64,000 nt of DNA from Enterococcus malodoratus ATCC 43197 (GCF_000407185.1 NZ_KE136482.1:1116001-1180000); one strand, 5' to 3'; positions 23,598 to 32,464 are shown, counted from the first letter of the stretch. The notes: generated by a model not told the origin, from the sequence alone. Translations and numbers: made by a program.

Positions 23598-25523
23598 TTA
23601 TTGAACCTCCGCTAAATTATTAAGCTCTGTTTGATTGTTAAATGGAATCACTGTTAATATTTTATCATTGAATTTTATACTGCCGTCTTGCTGGCAAAGA
23701 ACGTCTAAAAATTGGTCTGAGTTAGTCACTGTTACAAAGGATTCAATAGAATAACCGGCCTTGGTAATTTTTTCCAAATCCACCTCTAGGATTTTTTCCC
23801 CTTGAACCACGCTCTGACCTTTTTCTACTAATGGGGTAAAGCCTGCCCCATCCAACTCAACAGTATCGATCCCAATGTGGATCAGCACTTCTATTCCTGT
23901 ATCGCTAATGATTCCGATCGCATGTCCGCTCGGAAAAACCGTTTCAATAGTCCCGTTGACTGGTGAAACTACGTCGCCTTTTTCTGGAATAACTACGAAG
24001 CCGCTGCCTAATGCTTTTGATGCAAAGCTTGGATCGGCTGCTGTTTCGATTGGTTTGATTTGTCCTTCTAAAGGTGAAACTAGGATTTCTGCTTTGACTA
24101 ATTCTTTTTCTTCTGGCTGCACGACATCGTCGCTCTTTTTAAAGGTCATGTAGGTCAAAATGAAGGTCACCGCAAAGGTAGCGATCGTGGCGATAATCGC
24201 AAGAATCAGACCATTCATGCTCCCTGTTTTAGGATTGATGAAGGCCGCAAAACCTAGAATCCCAAAGGACATCGCGTACATTTTTGTCGCTGAAAATGCT
24301 AAAATCAATGAGCCGACTGCCCCGCCGATCATAGAGAAAGCGAAGCGTTTTTTAACTGGTAAACTAAAGCCATAGATCGCTGGCTCGATAATGCAGAACA
24401 GCCCTGAAACCATCGCTGGAACCGCCAGCGCTTTTTGATCCTTTGAACGTGTCCGTAAAAAGACAGCTAATACCACGGCTGTTTGTGCAAAGTTGGCTGT
24501 AAAGGACATCGGGAAAATGTAATCCATCCCTGATTGAGCCAAATTGGTAATCCCGATCGCCGAAATCGGCCAATGCAAGCCAAAAATTACTAATGGTTGA
24601 TACAGTAGAGCCACGACTAACGAGGTAATTACTGGCGAAATCGTGTATAGACCTGTCACACCTGCGCTGATCAATGAGCTAAGTACATTCGTGATTGGAC
24701 CAACGATCAAAATAGCTAAAGGAACCGTAATTAGGATCGTCAAAAAGGAATTCACATTGTGCGCCAGTACTGCTGGAACAACCTTTTTCAGCCATTTTTC
24801 AATTTTCGAACCCACATAAACGATAAAAATAATCGGGATCACGGTGTATTGATAACCCGTTGCCGGAAACAGGATCGGAATCCCAAAAAATGTATTATAA
24901 ACAGGCGTTTGGAACAATGTTCCACTGAACAACGTGTATAATGCGTCGCCACTCACCAGCCCCGTCATCAACTCTGGAATCAACAACGTTGCCCCCAGCA
25001 TCATGCCGACAAAAGGATTCATTTTGAATGCTTTAGCACTGGTATAGCCTAACGTAACAGGCAGGAAGTAAAAGACCGCTTGTCCCATCGCGTGCAAAAT
25101 AATATAGGCACCATCATCTATCGATAAAACATGGGTTGCGGTTAATAATGCTAGAATACCCTGTAATAGACCTGAGGCGGTCAAAATTCCTAAAACAGGT
25201 GTAATGACCTTTGTAATCGTGTCTATCAGTGTACTGACTAAACCTTTCTTTTCTTCTTCTGCCTCGACCGATTTGCCGTTCAGTTGTTCCTGCACCACTT
25301 GAAAAATGTCCGCTACATGTGTGCCTACGACAACTTGAAACCGGCCGCTGGCAAACTGCGCGCTCATGACTTCAGGTGACTTCACGACTTCTTCTTTTTG
25401 TACCAAGGAATCATCCTTCAATGTAAAACGCAGCCTGGTCATGCAATGCGTCACACTTAACACATTCTCCTTCCCTCCCACATTTTTCAAAATGAATGAA
25501 ACGAGTGCTTGATATTTTTCCAT
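23598..25523 (-). CDS. PTS beta-glucoside-type transporter, EIIBCA fusion
   Basis: 641 residues from the ATG at 25523 (MEKYQALVSFIL, GGGGAG upstream); the longer open frame runs back into the regulatory terminator. Order is EIIB (1-85, phosphoryl Cys in VTHCMTRLRF), EIIC with about ten membrane segments (100-465), and EIIA (about 485-620, His in LIHIGIDTVEL). This is the BglP/BglF family, which imports and phosphorylates beta-glucosides or similar sugars. Expression should depend on the LicT-type protein encoded upstream through the antiterminator at 25549-25622. The exact sugar cannot be read from the sequence; no phospho-beta-glucosidase gene lies in the operon, which instead ends in an ADP-ribosylglycohydrolase. 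Confidence 0.92.
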   Translation of the reverse strand: MEKYQALVSFILKNVGGKENVLSVTHCMTRLRFTLKDDSLVQKEEVVKSPEVMSAQFASGRFQVVVGTHVADIFQVVQEQLNGKSVEAEEEKKGLVSTLIDTITKVITPVLGILTASGLLQGILALLTATHVLSIDDGAYIILHAMGQAVFYFLPVTLGYTSAKAFKMNPFVGMMLGATLLIPELMTGLVSGDALYTLFSGTLFQTPVYNTFFGIPILFPATGYQYTVIPIIFIVYVGSKIEKWLKKVVPAVLAHNVNSFLTILITVPLAILIVGPITNVLSSLISAGVTGLYTISPVITSLVVALLYQPLVIFGLHWPISAIGITNLAQSGMDYIFPMSFTANFAQTAVVLAVFLRTRSKDQKALAVPAMVSGLFCIIEPAIYGFSLPVKKRFAFSMIGGAVGSLILAFSATKMYAMSFGILGFAAFINPKTGSMNGLILAIIATIATFAVTFILTYMTFKKSDDVVQPEEKELVKAEILVSPLEGQIKPIETAADPSFASKALGSGFVVIPEKGDVVSPVNGTIETVFPSGHAIGIISDTGIEVLIHIGIDTVELDGAGFTPLVEKGQSVVQGEKILEVDLEKITKAGYSIESFVTVTNSDQFLDVLCQQDGSIKFNDKILTVIPFNNQTELNNLAEVQ

Positions 25524-25548
25524 CTTGCTTCTCCCCTTTTTTGGAATA

Positions 25549-25622
25549 TAAAAAAGGCAACACTCAAACAAGAGACTCTTCATCCCTTGTTTGGGTGTTG
25601 CCTGCATAATCAGTTACAATCC
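25549..25622 (-). promoter_or_regulatory. ribonucleic antiterminator (RAT) overlapping an intrinsic terminator
   Basis: On the minus strand the RAT occupies 25622-25593, beginning GGATTGTAACTGATTATGC, a close match to the LicT/BglG target. Its 3' part overlaps the 5' arm of a long terminator stem (25586-25602 with 25556-25572) followed by a T-run. Binding of the antiterminator would keep the PTS gene on. Confidence 0.88.
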
Positions 25623-25625
25623 CGT

Positions 25626-26456
25626 TTATTTAATTAACCGTTGGACATGTAAAATTAAGTACATTTCCTCTTCCGGATAAATCTGACAAGCCAATTTGTC
25701 CTGCAAATAGTGCTTGATGATACCGACACTTTCCGTCGCTCGCGGATAAAATTGAACCACCTGGTCAAACATCTCCGGCACCGCTTCTCGTCTCGGTTCG
25801 TTAATTATGACACGTTGAATGAATAATTTCAAGTGGGTCACGAAACGCACATAGTTCAACGATTCCGTATCCAACTGGATCCCCAAACAGTCTTCAACGA
25901 TCAATACGACCTTTTGCAGCATCTCAGTCGTCAGCAAAGTCTGGGCAGTATCATTGTTCATTCCACCGTTGATGAAGTGCAGCGCGATAAAGCCGGCTTC
26001 GTCCTCATTCAGCTCGATGCCCTCATAATACGTAATCTTTTCTAGCGCATTCATGCCTGCGGTGTATTCCCTTGGATAAAACTTCTTGATCTCCAACAGT
26101 AAAGCATTGCGAATATGCTCGCCATTTCGAAACCGATTGACCGCATAATTGATATGATCTGCCAAGCCGATATAGGTGTTGCCATCAAAAGTTTTCTGTA
26201 ATTCAACTTCCGCATTCTTGATGATCAATGTCACCATCTCAAGTCGGTTGATAGGAACTTCTTCGATCAATTGGACAAAACGATCTGCGACATTCGGTGA
26301 ATCCACAACAAACGTTTTTTCGATTTTATCTTTTTCAACTGTTTCGCCAACCTTTTTACGAAACGCGATGCCTCGGCCAATCAAGATCCGTTCCAGACCT
26401 TTTGTATCGATCACCAAAACGACATTGTTGTTAAAAATCTTCTTTATTCTAAGCAA
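25626..26456 (-). CDS. licT: BglG/LicT-family transcription antiterminator
   Basis: 276 residues from a TTG at 26456 (MLRIKKIFNNNVVLV), the usual LicT length; a GGAGG/AAGGGGG tract lies just upstream, and the longer frame has no binding site. N-terminal CAT RNA-binding domain (1-55) is followed by two PRD domains with the phosphorylatable His residues visible in LADHINYAVNR (PRD1), in EAGFIALHFINGG, and in GIIKHYLQDKL and LILHVQRL (PRD2). Such proteins are inhibited by the EII of their own sugar and activated by HPr. It is followed directly by its RNA target and the PTS gene. Confidence 0.92.
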   Translation of the reverse strand: MLRIKKIFNNNVVLVIDTKGLERILIGRGIAFRKKVGETVEKDKIEKTFVVDSPNVADRFVQLIEEVPINRLEMVTLIIKNAEVELQKTFDGNTYIGLADHINYAVNRFRNGEHIRNALLLEIKKFYPREYTAGMNALEKITYYEGIELNEDEAGFIALHFINGGMNNDTAQTLLTTEMLQKVVLIVEDCLGIQLDTESLNYVRFVTHLKLFIQRVIINEPRREAVPEMFDQVVQFYPRATESVGIIKHYLQDKLACQIYPEEEMYLILHVQRLIK

Positions 26457-26493
26457 GTCCCATCCCCCTTCCTCCAGTGAACATTCATAAGCT

Positions 26494-26522
26494 ATAGTAC
26501 AGGTTCTTTTCCTTTTGTCAAG
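26494..26522 (-). promoter_or_regulatory. promoter of licT
   Basis: Minus-strand TTGACA (26517-26522), 17-bp spacer, TACTAT (26494-26499) with an upstream TG. No RAT precedes licT itself, so this promoter is probably constitutive. Confidence 0.65.
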
Positions 26523-26669
26523 AAGCCAAAGCGTAACGTAAAACATTCGATTCGTTATTTTTTGCTTTTCTCATAGAAGCAGACCATTTGACGCAAATCC
26601 CATTAAGCGATTATTCTTTGGGTATTATAAAAAATCGTCTCTGCCTTACCTAGAAAGAGGAGAAGCAAA

Positions 26670-26816
26670 ATGAAATACGTTATTTTCGGATTAGAAATCA
26701 TCGCAATCATCCTTTGGCTGCTGTTCGGTCAGCACTCGTTATTAACAGCGATCATCGGAGTCGTAGTTATCATCATTATTTCTCAACTACTGCACCATGT
26801 GCTGCATGCCAGATAG
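26670..26816 (+). CDS. 48-residue membrane protein
   Basis: Starts MKYVIFGLEIIAIILWLLFG with an AGAGGAG site 7 bases upstream of the ATG. Two hydrophobic helices separated by QHS, ending HHVLHAR. It is divergent from licT and followed by a strong terminator, which supports it as a real single-gene unit. Function unknown. Confidence 0.7.
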   Translation: MKYVIFGLEIIAIILWLLFGQHSLLTAIIGVVVIIIISQLLHHVLHAR

Positions 26817-26826
26817 TGTTCAAAAG

Positions 26827-26862
26827 TAAAAATAAGTTGTCTAGTATGACAACTTATTTTTA
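26827..26862. terminator. bidirectional terminator
   Basis: Stem AAAAATAAGTTGTC/GACAACTTATTTTT with a short loop, between the convergent small membrane protein gene and the Fic gene. Confidence 0.85.
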
Positions 26863-26889
26863 CGAATGTGTTGGCGCTGAACCCACTAG

Positions 26890-28035
26890 TTACACTAAAG
26901 TATCATCCTCCAGAATCTCTAAATACTTCGCATAACTAAACACTCGGTTCCGTTTTCCACGTGTGGTTTGAATGACTATACCCAGTTCTTCTAATTGTCT
27001 GATAGCATTATTAATGCTGACGAAGCCTAGATCAAAGTACTCCGCTAGCCCATTAACAGTAACCAGAGGATGCTTTAATAAAAATTCATAGATATTTTTA
27101 ACGGTATTTGATCGATACCTTTTTTCACCAATTTTTGCCCGATCCACGTCAATTAATTTTGAAAGCTGTTCAATTTTTTTAGTCGCATTCTTTGCTGTAT
27201 GCGTGACGACTTCCAAAAAGAATTTTACCCACTGTTCATAATTGCCAGTAGTTCTCACGGCCATCATACGATCATAGTATTCAAATTGATTTCTTTTCAA
27301 CTCGAGGCTGATATAGAGAACGGGCGTCTTAATCACCTCTTTTTCTAAAAGAAATAAAATAATTAACAATCTACCCACGCGACCATTTCCATCCAAAAAT
27401 GGATGAATCGTCTCAAATTGATAATGAATCAATGCTGCCTGAACAAGCGGATGCAATGTATCCGTTCCATGAATATAGGATTCTAACTCACTTAAAGCCT
27501 TCTCCATCTCTTGAACAGTCGGAGGAACGTATTTGGCAGTCGCGACTGTGCTTCCTTGAGGTCCGATCCAATTTTGAGAATGTCTAAATTCGCCTGGATT
27601 TTTTTCTTGCCCCCTGACCCCTGCCATTAACTCTTTATGGACCTCCTTTAGAAATCTACTGGAAAGAGGAAGTTGTTCTGCTAGCTCCAAAGCGAAATTG
27701 GTCGCAGTAATATAATTGACTACCTCTTCTACATCCTTTAGTTTTTCCTTATTTTCAGCAATTTCAGGGTCTAGAATATCTTCTAAAGTCGCCTGTGTCC
27801 CTTCAATTTGTGAAGACAGCACAGCTTCCTTTCTAATATACTGATAAAGGAATATCGACATATCAGGGATATATTCACTTAACATATTTAATCTTCCTAA
27901 TGCTTCACTGGCCTCCGCCAACGTATTACTTAATTCATTCATATTTAATTCTGGATTTGGTGGTAACGGTGATGGTGCAAAATACCTATAAGAGTGTCTT
28001 TCTCTCGTTTCCTCATAACGTCCTGATCTTCCCAT
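26890..28035 (-). CDS. Fic-domain protein (predicted AMP transferase) with winged-helix tail
   Basis: 381 residues. The Fic motif HPFLDGNGRVGR begins at His211 and is complete, so transfer of AMP or a related nucleotide to a protein is expected. An N-terminal inhibitory helix motif, S74-S-Q-I-E78-G79, fits class II Fic proteins, which are autoinhibited. A Fic_N region precedes it and a winged-helix DNA-binding segment (about 310-370, VNGLAEYFDLGFVSINNAIRQLEELG) follows. That tail and the row of TATAATAT-type sites just upstream suggest autoregulation. The start has only a weak AAAGGT site. Target protein unknown; no antitoxin gene is adjacent. Confidence 0.9.
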   Translation of the reverse strand: MGRSGRYEETRERHSYRYFAPSPLPPNPELNMNELSNTLAEASEALGRLNMLSEYIPDMSIFLYQYIRKEAVLSSQIEGTQATLEDILDPEIAENKEKLKDVEEVVNYITATNFALELAEQLPLSSRFLKEVHKELMAGVRGQEKNPGEFRHSQNWIGPQGSTVATAKYVPPTVQEMEKALSELESYIHGTDTLHPLVQAALIHYQFETIHPFLDGNGRVGRLLIILFLLEKEVIKTPVLYISLELKRNQFEYYDRMMAVRTTGNYEQWVKFFLEVVTHTAKNATKKIEQLSKLIDVDRAKIGEKRYRSNTVKNIYEFLLKHPLVTVNGLAEYFDLGFVSINNAIRQLEELGIVIQTTRGKRNRVFSYAKYLEILEDDTLV

Positions 28036-28053
28036 TTTTTCAGCGACCTTTCT

Positions 28054-28190
28054 CTATAATATAGAATACGCTTATTCGATTTATTATATAAAATTCTTAT
28101 TTAAGTATAATATAAAAAGAAAAAAACATCCATATTATACCTAAAATCATTAAAGCTATAATATGGAGGAGGATACTCTTCTATATTATC
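28054..28190. repeat. five TATAATAT-type sites upstream of the Fic gene
   Basis: Copies at 28054-28064 (CTATAATATAG, a perfect palindrome), 28105-28114, 28131-28140 (inverse), 28155-28165 and 28181-28190 (inverse), within 140 bp. They could be operator sites for the Fic protein's winged helix, overlapping its promoter. Confidence 0.5.
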
Positions 28191-28245
28191 GATAGAAAAT
28201 GAATTCCGTTACTTAAAAATAGCCAACCATAAATGAACTGGGTAT

Positions 28246-28293
28246 ACAAAAAATCGTCCACCGTCTCCTTTAATATTTAGGAGATGGCGGACG
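28246..28293 (-). terminator. terminator of the two-gene unit 28304-28952
   Basis: 14-bp stem (28255-28268/28280-28293, two mismatches) followed by six T on the minus strand. Confidence 0.85.
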
Positions 28294-28303
28294 TTCCTGT
28301 TTG

Positions 28304-28468
28304 TTAATTAAGATCGTAAAGATCGTGGTATTTTTGATAACTCAGCATCCCTAGCGACGTGGTAAATAACCGCGACTTCGCTTCGAGTTCGATGCGTAAT
28401 TTTTCAAATTCTTTTGCTGTATGTTTTTTAGGTTCTTCTTTTCTTTTTGGATCAAATAGCTCCTTCAT
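28304..28468 (-). CDS. 54-residue hypothetical protein
   Basis: The ATG at 28468 (MKELFDPKRKEEPKK) is preceded by AAAGGAGGAATTG. The protein is charged and probably alpha-helical, with no membrane segment and no family I recognise. It follows the acetyltransferase gene by 43 bp and ends at a terminator, so the two form an operon. Confidence 0.65.
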   Translation of the reverse strand: MKELFDPKRKEEPKKHTAKEFEKLRIELEAKSRLFTTSLGMLSYQKYHDLYDLN

Positions 28469-28511
28469 AATCAATTCCTCCTTTAACACTGAGAGGCGGA
28501 CAAATTTTACA

Positions 28512-28952
28512 TTAATTTTCTGAAAATACTGGGACTTCTACAGCTGGCAACACTTTTGTCATCCATATAAATTCAATATCATGTTTGGTAAAGTATCCCA
28601 ATACACGATGATAGTCACGTTTCATATAAAACAGCTGCGCCGTTTTACGTCCGGTTAAGATGATTCGAAAATGTCCTTGTTCTTGGGCAAATTCTTCTAG
28701 GCTGCTCATCAATTGATCTCCGATATGTTGTCCTTGATAGTCTGGTGAAACCGCCACTTGGCGAACACGCGCGATACCAAAGGGGTACAACTGAATCGCT
28801 GCAGTTCCTACGACTTCATCGTTTTCCACTGCAACAAAAACGGATAAGTTTTTCTCGTTATCCCAATCAATTTTTCCACCTAATACTTGTTTGCGCAATT
28901 TCACTGCGCCTGTATGTTCTTTACTAAATAATTCAGCCATTTCAATTTTCAT
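28512..28952 (-). CDS. GNAT-family N-acetyltransferase
   Basis: 146 residues from the ATG at 28952 (MKIEMAELFS) with AGGAGGT upstream; the longer frame has no good site. The acetyl-CoA-binding motif A is clear: VRQVAVSPDYQGQHIGDQLM, with the Q-x-x-G-x-G/A-type pyrophosphate loop. The last strand, YHRVLGYFTKHDIEFIWMTK, fits the GNAT fold. The substrate cannot be inferred; the overall layout resembles ElaA/YjcF-like acetyltransferases. Confidence 0.85.
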   Translation of the reverse strand: MKIEMAELFSKEHTGAVKLRKQVLGGKIDWDNEKNLSVFVAVENDEVVGTAAIQLYPFGIARVRQVAVSPDYQGQHIGDQLMSSLEEFAQEQGHFRIILTGRKTAQLFYMKRDYHRVLGYFTKHDIEFIWMTKVLPAVEVPVFSEN

Positions 28953-29039
28953 TGTCAACGACCTCCTTTTTCCTATTTCTGTATTGATTTTCAAGCCGTA
29001 TACTCATGGTAGTCCGGCATCTATTTTAATTCTTATCTC

Positions 29040-29738
29040 TTACCAATTTTCCCAATCACTGTCATGGGGTTGATCTTGCGGGCCTTTTTTCCGCGGATCG
29101 TCTTTCGGATCAATCGGTCCAGGACCAAAAGGACCAGGGCCAAAGCCGCCTCTGCCAAATTGGTTGCGCATCTGTTCTTTCCATGCTCGCTTCATTTGAC
29201 GGCGTTCGGTTGGCGACATACGGCCGAAATCTTTCATATGAGGATCGAACTGCATCTTCATCGCCTTTAGTGCCTCGATTGCTTCAAATGGGTCACTAGG
29301 AAATTCAGGGCGACCGCCAAAATCTTCACTCCAGCCATCAATCACTTTATTCAGCAATTGATCCAATGTTTGACGCTCTTCATCCGTTAGACCAGCAAAA
29401 AATTCTTCTGAACGTTCTTGCGGTTTATTCAGATTCGCTTTTTCACGACCGATTTCTGTGATATAGATTCGTTTGATCCGTTTATCCTGTTCGTCTTCTC
29501 GACGTTCGATCTCATCGCGGCTCTCCAATTTATTCAAAATCTCGGTGACTGAACTTGGACGCATATCCAAAATCTCTGCTAAAACCCCAGAGGTCACACC
29601 ATCTTCTTCTGCTAAAATATCCAAAACCAACTGTTGAGTCGGTGCACTTTTCTGACAATTGCCCATATCCATCAAACGACGACTGGCGCTGCCCACATAA
29701 GACAGGCGTTTTAATAATTCTTTTGTGTATTCGCTCAT
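29040..29738 (-). CDS. MarR-family regulator with Gly/Pro-rich tail
   Basis: 232 residues, longer than the usual 140-150. The winged helix is at about 30-100 (QQLVLDILAEEDGVTSGVLAEILDMRPSSVTEILNKLESRDEIERREDEQDKR), with the wing DEQDKR typical of MarR. After the dimer helix, a region of about 80 residues ends in a repeat-like FGRGGFGPGPFGPGP tail. The gene's own promoter carries an operator copy in its spacer, so it is probably a repressor that controls itself. GGGGAG precedes the ATG. No adjacent pump is co-transcribed; the ligand is unknown. Confidence 0.85.
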   Translation of the reverse strand: MSEYTKELLKRLSYVGSASRRLMDMGNCQKSAPTQQLVLDILAEEDGVTSGVLAEILDMRPSSVTEILNKLESRDEIERREDEQDKRIKRIYITEIGREKANLNKPQERSEEFFAGLTDEERQTLDQLLNKVIDGWSEDFGGRPEFPSDPFEAIEALKAMKMQFDPHMKDFGRMSPTERRQMKRAWKEQMRNQFGRGGFGPGPFGPGPIDPKDDPRKKGPQDQPHDSDWENW

Positions 29739-29837
29739 TGTATTTCTCCCCTTTTTCGTTTTAAAGTAGTCTATTTCAATCTATTTACCGGTCTCTGCTC
29801 ATATAAGAAGTAACTCTTGCAATCAATCACTGTTTAT

Positions 29838-29908
29838 TTAGGCACCTATATTTTAGGTACCTAACCTTTATCTGAATTCAGTATACTTCGGTACCTAATC
29901 ATTGTCAA
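29838..29908 (-). promoter_or_regulatory. promoter and operators of the MarR-family gene
   Basis: Minus-strand promoter TTGACA (29903-29908), 17 bp, TATACT (29880-29885). The palindrome TTAGGTACCTAA occurs at 29853-29864, with near copies at 29838-29849 and 29888-29899, the last inside the spacer. This is the expected layout for autorepression. Confidence 0.75.
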
Positions 29909-29948
29909 TAAATAAAATAAAAAATGTTTTATTAATTTTACAGAACAC

Positions 29949-30205
29949 AAAAAAAACCTTTAACAACAGCCTGTTAAAGAGTCCTTTTAGCAAAAATTTT
30001 TTTTCATTACTGTATTGCGTACTCCTGAATCTCCTGCAAGGGAGTCCTTAGGAATAAAAATTAGTTTTCCAAACATGTTTTTTCAGGGGAAATCTGACTA
30101 ATTATTTTAGCCGACCCAAAATAATTACAGTTTAGAAAAACGCTTGTTTTCCTTCTGAAATACAGTGTATAGTGATAAAACATTTTATTTTTTGGGGTGT
30201 AAAAA
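29949..30205. other. intergenic region upstream of the CDF exporter
   Basis: Holds a stem-loop CTTTAACA/TGTTAAAG (29958-29979) with a minus-strand T-run, and a small CTCC/GGGAG hairpin near 30030. A rightward promoter candidate is TTGTTT, 18 bp, TATAGT ending near 30173. I looked for a manganese riboswitch and could not support one. Confidence 0.4.
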
Positions 30206-31078
30206 ATGGTAAATAACCGTTATGAACAATTGAAGAAAGCAGAGTTAGGGGCAGTAATCAGTATTGTTGCTTATATTGCCGTCTCTGCCATGAAACTAAC
30301 CGTAGGAAACCTGGCAAATTCCGAAGCGTTACGAGCAGATGGACTGAATAATTTCACCGATATCTTAGCCTCAGTTGCAGTCTTGATTGGCCTGCGAATT
30401 GCGCAAAAACCTGCCGATGAAGAACACCGCTACGGACATTGGAAGGCGGAAAACGTCGCTAGTCTAGTGACTTCCTTTATCATGCTGCTGGTGGGATTGC
30501 AGGTTCTATATAGTTCGATTCTGTCCGTTATCAATAAAAAGACCGAATCGCCCGATATGACTGCAGCCATCGTAGGAATCGTCTCTGCTGTTATTATGTA
30601 TGGTGTCTATTTCTTCAATAAACGACTCTCCGAAGAAGTCAAAAGTCCCGGTCTGCTGGCCGCCGCTAAGGATAACCGCAGCGACGCTTGGACCAGTATC
30701 GGAACGGCCATCGCGGTTTTTGCGGCCTCCTTCAATTTGGGTTGGCTCGATAGCCTCGCTGCCATCGTCGTCGCTTTATTGATTTTGAAAACCGCCATCG
30801 ATATTTTTAAAGACAGTGTTTTCACCCTTTCTGATGGTTTCGATCAAGAGCAATTGGATCAATACAATCAGGCCATCCGCCGCATCAAACAGATCCAATC
30901 GGTCAAGAGTATCAAAGGCCGCAACTATGGCGCTAATATTTATCTCGATGTCACCGTAACCATGCGCCCGGATTTAACGGTCAAGGAAAGCCATGACATC
31001 GCTGATCAAATCGAGCATCTGCTGCAGGAAAAATTTCAAATTTTCGAAACGGATGTGCACGTTGAACCAGGTGAATAG
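30206..31078 (+). CDS. cation diffusion facilitator (metal efflux)
   Basis: 290 residues with about six membrane helices and a C-terminal cytoplasmic domain (about 205-290, ferredoxin-like). The helix-2 metal site reads DGLNNFTD, with Asn where zinc exporters have His; Asn-x-x-x-Asp is the pattern I know from manganese-exporting CDFs such as MntE. The helix-5 site reads DNRSD. Proton-coupled export of Mn(II) or Fe(II) is therefore more likely than zinc, but this is inference. It ends at a strong shared terminator. Confidence 0.88.
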   Translation: MVNNRYEQLKKAELGAVISIVAYIAVSAMKLTVGNLANSEALRADGLNNFTDILASVAVLIGLRIAQKPADEEHRYGHWKAENVASLVTSFIMLLVGLQVLYSSILSVINKKTESPDMTAAIVGIVSAVIMYGVYFFNKRLSEEVKSPGLLAAAKDNRSDAWTSIGTAIAVFAASFNLGWLDSLAAIVVALLILKTAIDIFKDSVFTLSDGFDQEQLDQYNQAIRRIKQIQSVKSIKGRNYGANIYLDVTVTMRPDLTVKESHDIADQIEHLLQEKFQIFETDVHVEPGE

Positions 31079-31096
31079 CAAATGAATCAACCCGCA

Positions 31097-31132
31097 AAGA
31101 GCCCTCTGAGTAGTCACTCAGAGGGCTCTTTT
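31097..31132. terminator. bidirectional terminator between CDF and MATE genes
   Basis: Perfect 15-bp stem AAGAGCCCTCTGAGT/ACTCAGAGGGCTCTT with a 4-nt loop, flanked by T-runs. It overlaps the end of the MATE gene. Confidence 0.9.
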
Positions 31133-32451
31133 ATCGTCATCGTTTGTTCACTAAGATTATGGTTAAATTTATAGACCAAGAACAGTGACCGAAGATACAG
31201 ATCAATCGCGATGGATAGCCAGATACCGGCAATTCCTAGTCCCAGATATTTAGACAGGACCATCACACCGACCACTCGAATCCCCCACATTCCGAATGCC
31301 GTACTATACAGCGGTGACTTGGTATCACCCATCCCCTGCAAAGCACCTGTCGTGATTAAGCTGATTGCCAGACCCGGTTGGGCAAAGGCATCAATGCGCA
31401 GAGCAACTACGATCTGACGCAGTGCTTCTTGATCCGAAGTAAACATTGAAGCAAAAAATGGGGCTCCGAAGAACAAAATGACTCCCAGCAGCGACATGAA
31501 GATCACCCCATATTTTGCGGCGGAATAACCATAGCTCTTGGCTAGTTGACTGTCACGAGCACCGATCGCATTTCCCACCAATGTCGTAGCGGCTGTTGCC
31601 AAACCATAGGCTGGCATATAGGTAAAGCTTTCGATGTTTCCCGCGATTGAATGCGCCGCAAAGGTTTTGGCGCTAATACTGACGATTAATCCGAAATAAA
31701 GCACTTGACCTAACCGCATCACCAATCGTTCTAAAGTCGCTGGAATCGATAAATTAACCAATGGACGATAACTTCCCGACGCGAATAGAGTCGCCCGATC
31801 CACAGGACTTTTTGATTGCTGAACCTTGCGATAAAGCAGCCAGCAGCCCAACAAGCGTGACAACACAGTCCCGATGGCTGTCCCTAAAACTCCTAAAGCA
31901 GGAATGGGACCCAATCCAAAAATCAGAATGTAATCAATCACGATATTCCCAATATTGACCACTACGCTGATTTTCATCGGTGATTTCGTATCCCCTGTTG
32001 CTCGCAGGATACTGCCAAAGATTGTCATCAGCCCCATAAAGACAGCCCCACCGCCTACAACGGTAAAGAACTGCAGCGACTCCTGTAAAACCGCTTCTGA
32101 AGCGCCCATTACATGCAATAATGATTCGCCAAAAAAGATAGAAACAACACCCAGCAGCAAGCTGACCGCCAGTGTCAGGATAACCGCTTGATTTGTCACT
32201 CTTTGTGCTTCATCCGTCTGTTTTGCCCCGATTTTTTGCGCGATCAGTGCAGAAGCTCCGACACCTAATGCGATAAAAAGAGCCAAGTAAACATTCAAAA
32301 TCGTGTTGGCGATCCCAACCGCTGTCACAGCCACCAATCCGATTTTTGAGATCATCAGCGCATCGATGAAGCCCACCGCTGTCTGTAAGATATTTTCGAT
32401 CGTCGCAGGGATTGCTAAAGCTAGAATTTTATTTTCTTTAAGTGAAATCAT
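31114..32451 (-). CDS. MATE-family multidrug/toxin efflux protein
   Basis: 445 residues, twelve predicted membrane helices in two halves. The first half begins KILALAIPATIENILQTAVGFIDALMIS, typical of the DinF/NorM-like MATE fold, and the second half repeats the pattern from about 235 (RPLVNLSIPATLERLVMRLGQVLYFGLI). These pumps exchange Na+ or H+ for cationic compounds. It is the second gene of an operon, 13 bp after a CsoR-like repressor, suggesting its expression responds to whatever that repressor senses. Confidence 0.9.
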   Translation of the reverse strand: MISLKENKILALAIPATIENILQTAVGFIDALMISKIGLVAVTAVGIANTILNVYLALFIALGVGASALIAQKIGAKQTDEAQRVTNQAVILTLAVSLLLGVVSIFFGESLLHVMGASEAVLQESLQFFTVVGGGAVFMGLMTIFGSILRATGDTKSPMKISVVVNIGNIVIDYILIFGLGPIPALGVLGTAIGTVLSRLLGCWLLYRKVQQSKSPVDRATLFASGSYRPLVNLSIPATLERLVMRLGQVLYFGLIVSISAKTFAAHSIAGNIESFTYMPAYGLATAATTLVGNAIGARDSQLAKSYGYSAAKYGVIFMSLLGVILFFGAPFFASMFTSDQEALRQIVVALRIDAFAQPGLAISLITTGALQGMGDTKSPLYSTAFGMWGIRVVGVMVLSKYLGLGIAGIWLSIAIDLYLRSLFLVYKFNHNLSEQTMTIKEPSE

Positions 32452-32464
32452 CTGCTCACCCCAC

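Noticed and set aside
29986-30205. Possible manganese (yybP-ykoY) riboswitch before the CDF exporter
   Set aside because: The conserved loop sequences could not be identified; only small unrelated hairpins are present.
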